This document shows positions 1 to 7,767 of a stretch of DNA of 20,584 nt, piece by piece (within the stretch, counting starts at the first letter, position 1; the number at the start of each line of letters is the position of its first letter). The notes beneath the pieces were generated by a model. The model worked only from the letters and a program-made list of their open reading frames with translations. It was not told the origin of the DNA and made no database searches. The DNA is from a virus: the IMG/VR virus record IMGVR_UViG_3300035698_016649, positions 1 to 20,584 of that record. The stretch is one strand, 5' to 3'. The position numbers and the translations under genes were made by a program.

Positions 1-3000
1 GCTTCTTGAATTATTGAATCATCAGATACTTTTCTTACCCTATAATAAACGTCATTTGTAGAAATTTGGGGACCTCTTTTTAACCAAAAACCAATCCTTA
101 AAATACTTCTATTGGAAACTGTTGTTTCTACTTTTTGACCAGTTCTTGTAGCCGAAACTTGTAACGGAATATTTGTTGTACTTCCAGAGTGTCCTTGATA
201 AGGTGGATAATATTTTGCAACTCTAATTCGAGCATTTGTAGTTTTTGATTTTGAATATGAAATATTAATTTTAGCATTAGAAGTTTGAGATTTACATTGA
301 GCGATTAAAATTCTTGCATTTGCGCTTTTTGTTTTTAATGTTCCAGAAATACTAATTGTAGCATTAGCTATTTTAGTTTTTGTTTGAGGAACTAAGATTT
401 TTGCATTTGTTGCCTTAGTTTTTGAATACGCAATTAAAATTCGAGCTTTTGCAGTTGCAGATTTTGATTGATTGATTAAGATTCGAGCATTTGCTTGTTT
501 TGTTGGCGTAATTGTAGTTTTAATTGTTGCATTTGCAGTTTGAGATTTACTTTTATTAACAATAATTCTTGCATTTGCAGTTTTAGTCTTATCTTGTGAA
601 ATTAATACTCTGGCATTTGCAGTTTTAGTTTTAAATTGATTGATTAAAATACGTGCATTAGAGGTTTTAGTTTTTGACGTTCCTGAAATAGAGATTGTAG
701 CATTAGAAGTTTGAGATTTACTTTTATTGACAACAATTCTAGCATTTGACGTTTTTGTTTTGGTTTGTGAAATTAAAATACGAGTATTTGTGCCTTTTGA
801 TTTCGTGTACCCTATCCTAACCATAGCATTTGTAGCAACATTCTTACTTTGACCTGAAATATTGATTCTGGAGTTCGTATTCTTTGATTTGGTCTTGCTG
901 GATTCAATTCTAGCGTTTGTACTTGCAGGTTTTGAATATGTAATTTCTATCCTTCCATTTGCAGATACGTTTTTACTATAATTAATTAAAATTCGAGCAT
1001 TTGCTTGTTTTGTTGGAGATATCGTTGTTATAATTCTTGCATTTGTGTTTTTAGATTTAGATTTATTTACTACAATCCTTGCATTAGTAGTTTGAGTTTT
1101 AGATTTTGGAACTGCAACTCTAGAATTAGAATTTGCAGATTTAGAATATGAAATTAAAATTCTTGCATTGGCTGTTTTTGTTTTTATAGTTCCTAAAACT
1201 TTAATCGTAGCATTAGTTCCTTTAGTTTTACTTTTAGTTACAATAACTCTAGCATTTGCTGTTTCAGATTTAGTATCGGATATAGCAATTCTGGCATTAG
1301 CCGATACCTCTTTTGTTTTTTCTTCAGACGTTTGAATTTTTGCATTTCCAGTTGCAGTTTTAGATTTTGGTATTGCTATTCTAGAATTGGCAGTTTTAGT
1401 TTTAGAATATGCAATTAATATCCTTGCATTAGAAGTTTCAGATTTGGTTTGATCCAAGATTTTAATTGTAGCATTTGTAGTTGCAGTTTGTGATTTAGGA
1501 ACTGCAATTCTTGCGTTTGTTCCTTTTGTTTTTAAATATGAAATTAAAATCCTTGCATTAGTCTCTTTAGATTTAGAATATCCCGATACTTTAATTCTTG
1601 CGTTGGCATTTTTAGTTGGAGTAGTAGTTGTAATAATTCTAGCATTAGCATTTTTAGATTTGGATTTATTTACAACAATTCTAGCGTTAGATGTTTTAGT
1701 TTTTGATTTAGAAGCTGCGATTCTTGCATTAGATGTAACAGATTTAGAATATGCAATTAAAATTCTTGCATTAGCGTTTTTAGATTTAGAATATCCTGAA
1801 ACTTTAATCATTGCATTTGCAGTTTTGGTTTTAGATTTTGGAACAGTTACTCTAGCATTAGAATCTTTAGATTTAGTATATGAAATTTTAATTCTTGCAT
1901 TTGAAGTTTCAGATTTGGTTTGATCTAATACTTTAATTGTGGCATTTGCAGTTGCAGTTTTTGATTTTGGTATTGTAATTCTTGCATTAGCCAAAGGAGC
2001 ATAAAAAATACGATAAGTCATATCTGCGGCAGCATTAGTACTCCAAGATACCCCATAATATGCAAAAACACCATCCGAGACATTACCCGCATAAGTTCCA
2101 AGAACCCATTCAAAAGATTGTGTTGAACCCGCATATTCTATAGAAATATATACTTCTTCGTTAATTGTTACTGGATTATCAAAATAAACTTGTTCAAATT
2201 TAGCAACACTATCTATTAAATTAGATGCATCTCCCCAAACTTTGCTGGCTAAAATATCATCATTTGATACTTTTCTTATGGCGAAAGTAACATTCCCTGT
2301 CGGACTTCCCAATTTAGCAATAGAAGCTCCAAAACCTAATACTGTTTTATTAAGAGTTCTTTTTTGTGCTACACGAACACCATTTCCATCTACTCCCAAA
2401 GCCCAAGTATTGCCAGTTGAATCTTGAATTAAATTTGTTCCTTTTTTAGGTACAGATATTCTAGCATTAGATGTTTTAATTTTACTTTTATCAATAATTT
2501 TAATTCTTGCATTGCTTGATACATCTTTTGTTTTTTCTGTAACAATTAAAATTGTTGCATTGGCTGTTTGAGTTTTAGACCTTGAAAAAACTATTTTTGC
2601 ATTAGCATCTTTTGTTTTAGATTTATTAAGTTTAATTGACGCATTGGCAGCTTTAGTTATAAAATATGTTACCCAAATAACTGGTCCTGAAACATAATTA
2701 ATTGTAGCATTTGCAGTTTTTATTTTTGACTGTGGAACTGCAATTCTGGCATTTGATGTTTTAGTTTTAGATTGGGCAGTTAAAATTCTTGCATTAGAAG
2801 TTTTAGTTTTAGTATGAGGAGTTACAGGAGATCCACTATTAACAAGCCCATCAAAAGCACAATTTGCATTTGGATTCATTACAAAATTAGCATAATCATC
2901 TATTGAAATAATATCTGAATGAGTTATATCAGCATATTGTCCAGTTGTTGACGCAGTAATAGACATCGTTAAATTTCCATCTGCTCCATTAATACGAGTG

Positions 3001-3953
3001 TTAACAGTAAAATTAGACGTGGCATTATTTAAAAACATATTAACCATAAAATTTGATAAAGTTGTTGCTTCTTTAAATTTTACTTTTGCTAGATTTTCAT
3101 CAGTCATTGGGCTAACTCTACCACCAATTCTTGTGTATACTGTTCCGCTTTTTCCAAAAGTACTTGAAAAATAAGATGCAAGTGTTCCGGCCGCCGAAAA
3201 TTCAACTTTTGGTCGAAGTACAAACATACTGCCACTACTTCTTGCATTTGTTATACGCATTGCAAGTAAATCATCTATTGAAATACTATCTGAATGGGCG
3301 ACATCTTCAAAATCTCCAGTTACAGTTGCAGCATAAGAAATAGTTAAATTACCATCTGCACCATTTATTCGATTAGTAATTGTAGTAGTAGCATTAGTTG
3401 TATTTGAAGGAACATTACAAAATAAATTTTCCGCAGTACAAGCATGATTAAATTTTTGTTGACACGTTGTTTCACTGCCTCCTTGTCCTGATATGCTAAA
3501 ATAAGAGTCTGTTGAACCATATATAAAATAAAATTTATAAGCTCCAAAAGAATGGCTACCAGAACTGCAAGTTAGTATTGAACTAACATTTACATAAGTT
3601 GCCAGGCCAGTAGTAGAAGTGAGTGGATCAAAATAATAATTTATTTTCTCTCCTGCTGAAAAAGAATCACTATGAACAGTATCTTCAAAATCTCCAGTAG
3701 TTTCCGCTGTAACAGAAATAGTAATGTTTCCAGCGGCACCATCAATTTGAGTAATTAAAGAACTTGCTTCATCTAAAGTATTAGCGGTTATTCTAAAACA
3801 TGTTTCGGAAAGAGTTCCTGCAAATCTTAATAGAATTTGTCCATAATAACTTGAACCATCATTAAGACCTGATTCCCCAACTAATGCTAAATAACCGACT
3901 TGTGCAGAATTACAAACACCAATAGTTTGTCCTCCTACAATTAATGTGCTCAT
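1..3953 (-). CDS. Giant repeat-rich fibre/adhesin-like protein (C-terminus beyond window)
   Basis: An uninterrupted reading frame of 1,317 codons starts at the ATG at 3953-3951 and leaves the left edge without a stop. Its start overlaps the stop of the upstream gene as TAATG, so it is translationally coupled. Approximate domains: residues 1-45 unique; 45-375 three tandem ~125-residue domains, each with an NGADGNLT-like strand followed by TGDFED and HSD; 377-503 eight short SKTKTxNARI units; 504-652 a non-repetitive beta-rich domain containing GSPTGNVTF and RKVSNDDI; 652-1243 about 42 further 14-residue units; 1250 onward a second copy of the beta-rich domain (RKVSDDSI). The repeats are lysine/arginine-, serine/threonine- and asparagine-rich and almost free of acidic residues. 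No signal peptide or membrane span is seen. Its position at the end of the structural operon suggests a tail fibre or virion surface fibre. I recognise no characterised family for the repeat. Confidence 0.88.
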   Translation of the reverse strand, partial: MSTLIVGGQTIGVCNSAQVGYLALVGESGLNDGSSYYGQILLRFAGTLSETCFRITANTLDEASSLITQIDGAAGNITISVTAETTGDFEDTVHSDSFSAGEKINYYFDPLTSTTGLATYVNVSSILTCSSGSHSFGAYKFYFIYGSTDSYFSISGQGGSETTCQQKFNHACTAENLFCNVPSNTTNATTTITNRINGADGNLTISYAATVTGDFEDVAHSDSISIDDLLAMRITNARSSGSMFVLRPKVEFSAAGTLASYFSSTFGKSGTVYTRIGGRVSPMTDENLAKVKFKEATTLSNFMVNMFLNNATSNFTVNTRINGADGNLTMSITASTTGQYADITHSDIISIDDYANFVMNPNANCAFDGLVNSGSPVTPHTKTKTSNARILTAQSKTKTSNARIAVPQSKIKTANATINYVSGPVIWVTYFITKAANASIKLNKSKTKDANAKIVFSRSKTQTANATILIVTEKTKDVSSNARIKIIDKSKIKTSNARISVPKKGTNLIQDSTGNTWALGVDGNGVRVAQKRTLNKTVLGFGASIAKLGSPTGNVTFAIRKVSNDDILASKVWGDASNLIDSVAKFEQVYFDNPVTINEEVYISIEYAGSTQSFEWVLGTYAGNVSDGVFAYYGVSWSTNAAADMTYRIFYAPLANARITIPKSKTATANATIKVLDQTKSETSNARIKISYTKSKDSNARVTVPKSKTKTANAMIKVSGYSKSKNANARILIAYSKSVTSNARIAASKSKTKTSNARIVVNKSKSKNANARIITTTTPTKNANARIKVSGYSKSKETNARILISYLKTKGTNARIAVPKSQTATTNATIKILDQTKSETSNARILIAYSKTKTANSRIAIPKSKTATGNAKIQTSEEKTKEVSANARIAISDTKSETANARVIVTKSKTKGTNATIKVLGTIKTKTANARILISYSKSANSNSRVAVPKSKTQTTNARIVVNKSKSKNTNARIITTISPTKQANARILINYSKNVSANGRIEITYSKPASTNARIESSKTKSKNTNSRINISGQSKNVATNAMVRIGYTKSKGTNTRILISQTKTKTSNARIVVNKSKSQTSNATISISGTSKTKTSNARILINQFKTKTANARVLISQDKTKTANARIIVNKSKSQTANATIKTTITPTKQANARILINQSKSATAKARILIAYSKTKATNAKILVPQTKTKIANATISISGTLKTKSANARILIAQCKSQTSNAKINISYSKSKTTNARIRVAKYYPPYQGHSGSTTNIPLQVSATRTGQKVETTVSNRSILRIGFWLKRGPQISTNDVYYRVRKVSDDSIIQE
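228..2000 (-). repeat. Main tandem array, ~42 units of ~42 bp encoding SKTKTxNARI
   Basis: About 42 in-frame units averaging 14 codons. The consensus is roughly [YQK]-[ST]-K-[ST]-x-[TN]-x-N-A-[RT]-I-x-[IV]. The Asn-Ala-Arg core is nearly invariant in protein, but its codons vary (AAT/AAC; GCA/GCT/GCC/GCG; AGA/AGG/CGA/CGT). That points to old repeats held by protein-level selection rather than a recent slippage expansion. The linker after the core falls into recurring classes: LIxYSK, AVPKSK, VVNKSK, TTxxPTK, KVLDQTK and SISGTSK. Confidence 0.93.
2445..2827 (-). repeat. Minor tandem array, 8 SKTKTxNARI units
   Basis: Eight units of the same 14-residue motif lie before the ~150-residue beta-rich domain, separated by it from the main array. 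One unit is interrupted by a short spacer reading SGPVIWVTYF. Confidence 0.88.
2835..3830 (-). repeat. Three tandem ~125-residue beta domains at the fibre N-terminus
   Basis: The signature [DN]GAxGN[IL]T recurs at about residues 69, 195 and 320. Each copy is followed by a Thr-rich strand, TGDFED or TGQYAD, then HSD and an S-[IF]-S segment. Similar NGxDxxLT...TGxFED...HSD modules are common in large phage tail and fibre proteins (recalled, not searched). The three copies have diverged, including in the loops between the signatures. Confidence 0.75.
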
Positions 3954-4357
3954 TAGTCTACTCTGGTCTTACCAAGTGTTTTTGCAATTTGGCGGAATTT
4001 TTCTTTTGGTTCAAATCCTTCTATTTGTGAAACTAAAACTCTATCTTTATTTTTTCCTTCAAAAGACCACTTATACTTTAATTCTTTTTTTAATTCTCTT
4101 TCATCAGAATTTTCAATAGGTTTTCCTATTTCTGGTTCTTCTTCTAATGCATATTTTAAGAATTTATTTTTTCGTTTATTTTCATCTGTTACTATTGAAT
4201 ACAGTTCTTCATCTGATAGTTCATTATGTAACTCGCAACGAGTAATAACAGTTTTAAGTATATGTTTTCTTTGTTTGGTAGGTAAATCTGCGTCCCATTC
4301 ATATTCAAAAACGCATCCGCATGTGTCAGGACTCCATCTTGTTATATTCTTTTTCAT
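3953..4357 (-). CDS. Conserved small tail-region protein (function unknown)
   Basis: 134 residues. The N-terminus reads TRWSPDTCGCVFEYEWD, with a C-x-C pair, and a C-x-L-H follows near residue 41, so a small metal site is possible. The rest is charged and probably helical, with no signal peptide or membrane span. Small proteins with this WSPDTCGC start occur beside fibre genes in metagenomic tailed viruses (from memory), but I know no tested function. The start at 4357 is preceded by a GGGGGA tract. The stop TAA shares its last base with the ATG of the giant fibre gene, so the two are coupled; an accessory or assembly role for the fibre is a guess from that linkage. Confidence 0.8.
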   Translation of the reverse strand: MKKNITRWSPDTCGCVFEYEWDADLPTKQRKHILKTVITRCELHNELSDEELYSIVTDENKRKNKFLKYALEEEPEIGKPIENSDERELKKELKYKWSFEGKNKDRVLVSQIEGFEPKEKFRQIAKTLGKTRVD

Positions 4358-4454
4358 TTAAATCCCCCAACGCAGAACCAAAAATAGACCATTGTATTGG
4401 TTCATGCCATTGTATTGGTAATTTAAAAAAAGAATTAGTGTTATTTAAATATAG
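4358..4454 (-). other. Gap with T-tract and 13-bp direct repeat
   Basis: This is one of the few non-coding gaps in the late operon. On the minus strand a T7 run (about 4426-4432) follows the propeller gene stop and could act as an archaeal oligo-T terminator. After it comes a 13-bp direct repeat, read on the plus strand as CCATTGTATTGGT at 4389-4401 and 4407-4419, with an 18-bp period. A 15-codon minus-strand ORF (MNQYNGLFLVLRWGI) ends on the ATG of the next gene; it is probably not a real gene. Confidence 0.45.
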
Positions 4455-7094
4455 CTAGGTTACTTGAGCTAAAATTTCTACTCTCTCTGCAGGAAGTTCA
4501 AAATTCGTAGCATTATTCCAACACCAAACAAACCAACCTTCTGCTTCACTACCTATAGTTTGATAAGCTGTTGTAAGTACAACTTCGTCAGTTCTACCAT
4601 CTTCATCATTACAAATATAATCAATACCTGTAATCGTAGCATTCATTTTCATTTGAAGTGTACCAGACGCAGAAGCATTTACTTTATATATTGAATTTGT
4701 CGCATTTTGATAATCTGGAACCACATAAGAATCATTACATTTTCCACCTGAAGGAATTGGAGTTCCTTTGCATAATCTAAACGTAGGCCCTCTATATCTA
4801 GAAGCATTTATCCATTTACTTCCTCCACTCCACATTGAAAAATTCCATAAAGGTGGTTCTTCTACAATTAAAACTATTGCAACGCCATTAGTATCTGCAT
4901 CCTTATAAGCATTTAAATAATGTGTAGAATCTATTTTAACTAGAGAACCGCCTCTCTCTCCTGGATCTGCAAATATAAATTCATTCTCAGAGGATACAAG
5001 TTTTCCATCTACTGTTAATACTATCGTTTTCCCCTTGTTTTCACTTTTATAAACATTTAAATAATGTGTAGAATCTATATTAACTAAAGAATTAAATATT
5101 GGCAAAATACTAAATTCATGTATTGTTCCATTCGTTATTGTCAAATCAGTTTCATTAACAATTAATGCTGTTGCTCCCTTTCTCTGTGTAACTAAATAAT
5201 GAGTAGAATTTATTTGTGCTAAAGAAGGATAATTCAAGTAAGTATCAAATATATGTTTTGTTCCATTCGTTATTGTCAAATCAGTTGTATTTACAGTTAA
5301 TATAACTGCCGCAGCAGCATTGCTAGTAGTTTTATAAACACTTAAATAATGTGTAGAATCTATTTTACCTAATTGATTATAATTACTATCAACCGGATCA
5401 AATTCATAGCTAGATCCATTTGTTATTGTCCAATCAGTTGTATTTACAGTTAGAATTCTTGCAAATCCATCAATACCAACACTCATATATGTAACCAAAT
5501 AATGTGTGGAATCTATTTGAATTACAGGAGCTTTATTCTCATAGAAAGCAATCTCAAATATATGTTTTGTTCCAGCTGTTATTGTCAAATCAGTTGTATT
5601 TACAGTTAATATAACTGCAATTCCCTGATTAGTGGCTTCACGATATACAGTTAAATAATGAGTAGAATCTAGTTGAATTGGATGTAATGCAATACCATAA
5701 GCGGCATTACCAAACACAAGCTTACTTCCCGAAGTTACATTCCAATTTGTTTCATTAACTTTTAAAATTATAGCAGTTACATTGGAAGTATCAGTACTTT
5801 TATAAACATTTAAATAATGTGTAGAATCTATTTTACCTAAAGAATTATAATCATTTACATTTGTTTCAAATTCATATTTAGTTCCAGCACTTATATCCCA
5901 TGCAGCCCATTCTAAACATTCAAAACCTTTAATGATTGGAACCCATTCTATGTTCTCATTCAAGAGGGTATTTGTAAATATACCAATCTTAATATTTTTA
6001 TTAGGTAATTCTTTCAAATCATTAAATACTGTCCAATTAGTTCTTACTGTATTATAACAAGATTCCTTTTCACCATTAAATAAATTTTCACAAATTTCAA
6101 TATTATAATCAATTCCATATTTAAATGTAAGATTTCTTTTTATAAATTCATAATCCTTCTTTTTATCATAGAAATGAATTTCATCAAACAAATTTATTCC
6201 ATCTCTATAATCAATAAGTAAAAATTCTGCAACTTTAACATCTTTCCCAGCAAAAGTATAAACCGTATAATCAGAAGTTAATTGTAAATTAATCAAAGGT
6301 TTATAATTTTTATCTTCAATCAAAATTGTTTTCTTTAAAGCATTATACGATTTAAAATTACTAACAACACTTGGAACTCTTATAGTATCAATAGTTCTTA
6401 AATCATTTATATATGTCTCATTAATTATTTTTTCTTTAATAGTATTAATGATAATTTCTTTACCATTTAAAAATATATCGGGATCAAAAAAAGCGTCTCC
6501 TTCAAAAACTCTAGTTCTTATTTTTAATTTCCCATTTTGAAATCTTTCAACTCTAACTATATTATCTAATTCTTTTTCCCAGTTATTTATTATATCAAAA
6601 TCCATTAATATGTGGGCTTGTTTATTAGTTGAATCAACATAAACTTGTTTTTCTTCAATTTTATCTAACTCATCATAAGTCCATAAGAAATAAACTCTTA
6701 AATCTTCCTCAGTTGGAGTCCAACTAAAACTTTCTTTAATATTGTACTCTGTAATAACAAATTCTCTAGTTAAATTTCCTTTACTATAGTAAATTGTTTG
6801 CTTTATAAATGTTGTATTATCTTCTTCATAATATGATAAATTAGAATATTTATCTCCTCTTGCTTTATACATAGTAGTATATCCTTGACCATTCCAGTAA
6901 TAAATATTTAAATAATCTTCAAATGCTAAATTTCTTCCATCATAAACTTTAAAAACTCCTTCAGAATATTGTGCTTTAACTGAACCATCTTTTAAGATTA
7001 TAGAAAACTCATCAGAATCAATAAATATAGTCAAACTTCCTAAAACTATTGTAATTAAAGTCGCTGCTGCAATTATCCAATTTTTAACTTTCAT
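4455..7094 (-). CDS. Membrane-anchored seven-bladed beta-propeller surface protein
   Basis: 879 residues. Residues 4-24 are hydrophobic after MKVKN, which suggests an uncleaved signal anchor or signal peptide. Residues ~25-400 are a beta-rich ectodomain I do not recognise. Residues ~404-735 contain seven copies of an IDSTHYLxVY motif about 50 residues apart, most with an IxLxVNxTD strand followed by an ITxGTxxxF strand. Seven such blades fit a seven-bladed propeller. The C-terminal ~130 residues hold cysteines (RLCKGT, GKCNDS, YICNDE, WCWNN), probably disulfide-bonded, and many N-x-S/T sequons. The ATG overlaps the glycosyltransferase gene by 11 bases. It could be a host-recognition protein, or a protein shown on the infected cell that blocks other viruses. 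The anchor is unusual for a virion tail protein, which favours the second idea slightly. Confidence 0.85.
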   Translation of the reverse strand: MKVKNWIIAAATLITIVLGSLTIFIDSDEFSIILKDGSVKAQYSEGVFKVYDGRNLAFEDYLNIYYWNGQGYTTMYKARGDKYSNLSYYEEDNTTFIKQTIYYSKGNLTREFVITEYNIKESFSWTPTEEDLRVYFLWTYDELDKIEEKQVYVDSTNKQAHILMDFDIINNWEKELDNIVRVERFQNGKLKIRTRVFEGDAFFDPDIFLNGKEIIINTIKEKIINETYINDLRTIDTIRVPSVVSNFKSYNALKKTILIEDKNYKPLINLQLTSDYTVYTFAGKDVKVAEFLLIDYRDGINLFDEIHFYDKKKDYEFIKRNLTFKYGIDYNIEICENLFNGEKESCYNTVRTNWTVFNDLKELPNKNIKIGIFTNTLLNENIEWVPIIKGFECLEWAAWDISAGTKYEFETNVNDYNSLGKIDSTHYLNVYKSTDTSNVTAIILKVNETNWNVTSGSKLVFGNAAYGIALHPIQLDSTHYLTVYREATNQGIAVILTVNTTDLTITAGTKHIFEIAFYENKAPVIQIDSTHYLVTYMSVGIDGFARILTVNTTDWTITNGSSYEFDPVDSNYNQLGKIDSTHYLSVYKTTSNAAAAVILTVNTTDLTITNGTKHIFDTYLNYPSLAQINSTHYLVTQRKGATALIVNETDLTITNGTIHEFSILPIFNSLVNIDSTHYLNVYKSENKGKTIVLTVDGKLVSSENEFIFADPGERGGSLVKIDSTHYLNAYKDADTNGVAIVLIVEEPPLWNFSMWSGGSKWINASRYRGPTFRLCKGTPIPSGGKCNDSYVVPDYQNATNSIYKVNASASGTLQMKMNATITGIDYICNDEDGRTDEVVLTTAYQTIGSEAEGWFVWCWNNATNFELPAERVEILAQVT
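4889..5882 (-). repeat. Seven ~50-codon propeller repeats
   Basis: The motif [KQN]-[IL]-[DN]-S-T-H-Y-L recurs seven times at an average spacing of 50 residues. It is visible on the plus strand as near-identical AAATAATGTGTAGAATCTAT stretches, for example near 5041, 5341 and 5811. The DNA is more alike here than in the fibre repeats, especially at the IDSTHYL core, so these blades may have duplicated more recently or been homogenised. Confidence 0.88.
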
Positions 7095-7767
7095 TTCCCT
7101 TCCATGAATCTTTTAATTTATACTTTCCACTCATTGCATCATATAATAAACGATTTATATCTAATAAATTTAATGTTTTTAAGTGTCCACAAGGTTTTGA
7201 AGAATCAACAAAGATTTTTATGTTGTTTTCTCTAACTTTTAGTGAAAAATGATAATCTTCTCCCACAATCATTAATCCAAAAGAATCATATTCAAATTTG
7301 AACCAAGGGGGTTTAATTTCTTCAATAACTGAACGATGAACCATTAAACAACCTGTTCCTATACCATCTACTTCGATTAAAGAATCATCTCTCTTTTGAA
7401 AATCAGATAAAATAACAGGCATCAATATGCCATTTTTTAATTTCATAGCACAAGGTTGTGGAACTCCTTTCTTCATAATCATAATCATTCCAGACATAAT
7501 TTTCTGTTTATGTTCAACCATTTTTAAAATACTTTTTGGAGGACTAATATCAGAATCTAACATTAAAACGTATTCAATGTCTGGAGATTCTAATACTTTT
7601 TTAAAAATCATATTTCTATTTGCATCAACAGGCATTCTATAGCTAGTAGAAACTTCTATTTCATACCCTTCTGGTGTTTCTAATTGAAGTAATGTTTCAA
7701 GCAAACCAACAGAAATTTCTTGAGAATGTGGACCACGACATAAAATTGCAACTAATATTTTTTTCAT
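7084..7767 (-). CDS. GT-A fold glycosyltransferase (family 2-like)
   Basis: 227 residues and apparently complete. The sequence has an N-terminal KKILVAILC strand, a D-x-D metal site at LMLDSDISP (residues 71-73), a GIGTGCLMVHRS acceptor-loop segment (~135-146), GEDYHF (169-174; probable catalytic acid region) and a late CGHL. This order fits a GT-A inverting glycosyltransferase that uses a nucleotide sugar. There is no membrane span, so it should act in the cytoplasm. The ATG overlaps the stop of the upstream gene as ATGA and is preceded by TTGGAG. It is embedded in the virion gene operon next to the surface propeller protein, so glycosylation of a virion or host-surface protein is plausible. 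The sugar and acceptor cannot be read from sequence. Confidence 0.83.
   Translation of the reverse strand: MKKILVAILCRGPHSQEISVGLLETLLQLETPEGYEIEVSTSYRMPVDANRNMIFKKVLESPDIEYVLMLDSDISPPKSILKMVEHKQKIMSGMIMIMKKGVPQPCAMKLKNGILMPVILSDFQKRDDSLIEVDGIGTGCLMVHRSVIEEIKPPWFKFEYDSFGLMIVGEDYHFSLKVRENNIKIFVDSSKPCGHLKTLNLLDINRLLYDAMSGKYKLKDSWKGNES

Noticed and set aside
1603-1923. Plus-strand 106-residue hydrophobic repeat ORF
   Set aside because: It is the antisense shadow of the fibre repeat array; Leu/Ala-rich repeats arise from reversing the SKTKTxNARI codons, and the minus frame is open for 1,317 codons.
228-2000. Regular ~40-bp repeats resembling a CRISPR array
   Set aside because: No conserved repeat alternates with unique spacers; the period and variation follow codons of one long reading frame.
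2242-3547. Short ORFs at 2242-2427 (+), 3131-3343 (+) and 3365-3547 (-)
   Set aside because: All lie in other frames of the fibre gene, whose domain repeats are coherent throughout.
4008-4018. GGTTCAAATCC, a tRNA T-loop-like sequence (possible tRNA or attachment site)
   Set aside because: The flanking bases do not form the five-pair T stem, it lies inside a coding gene, and no integrase or partner repeat is seen.
7427-7642. Plus-strand 71-residue hydrophobic ORF
   Set aside because: It is antisense to the glycosyltransferase catalytic region.
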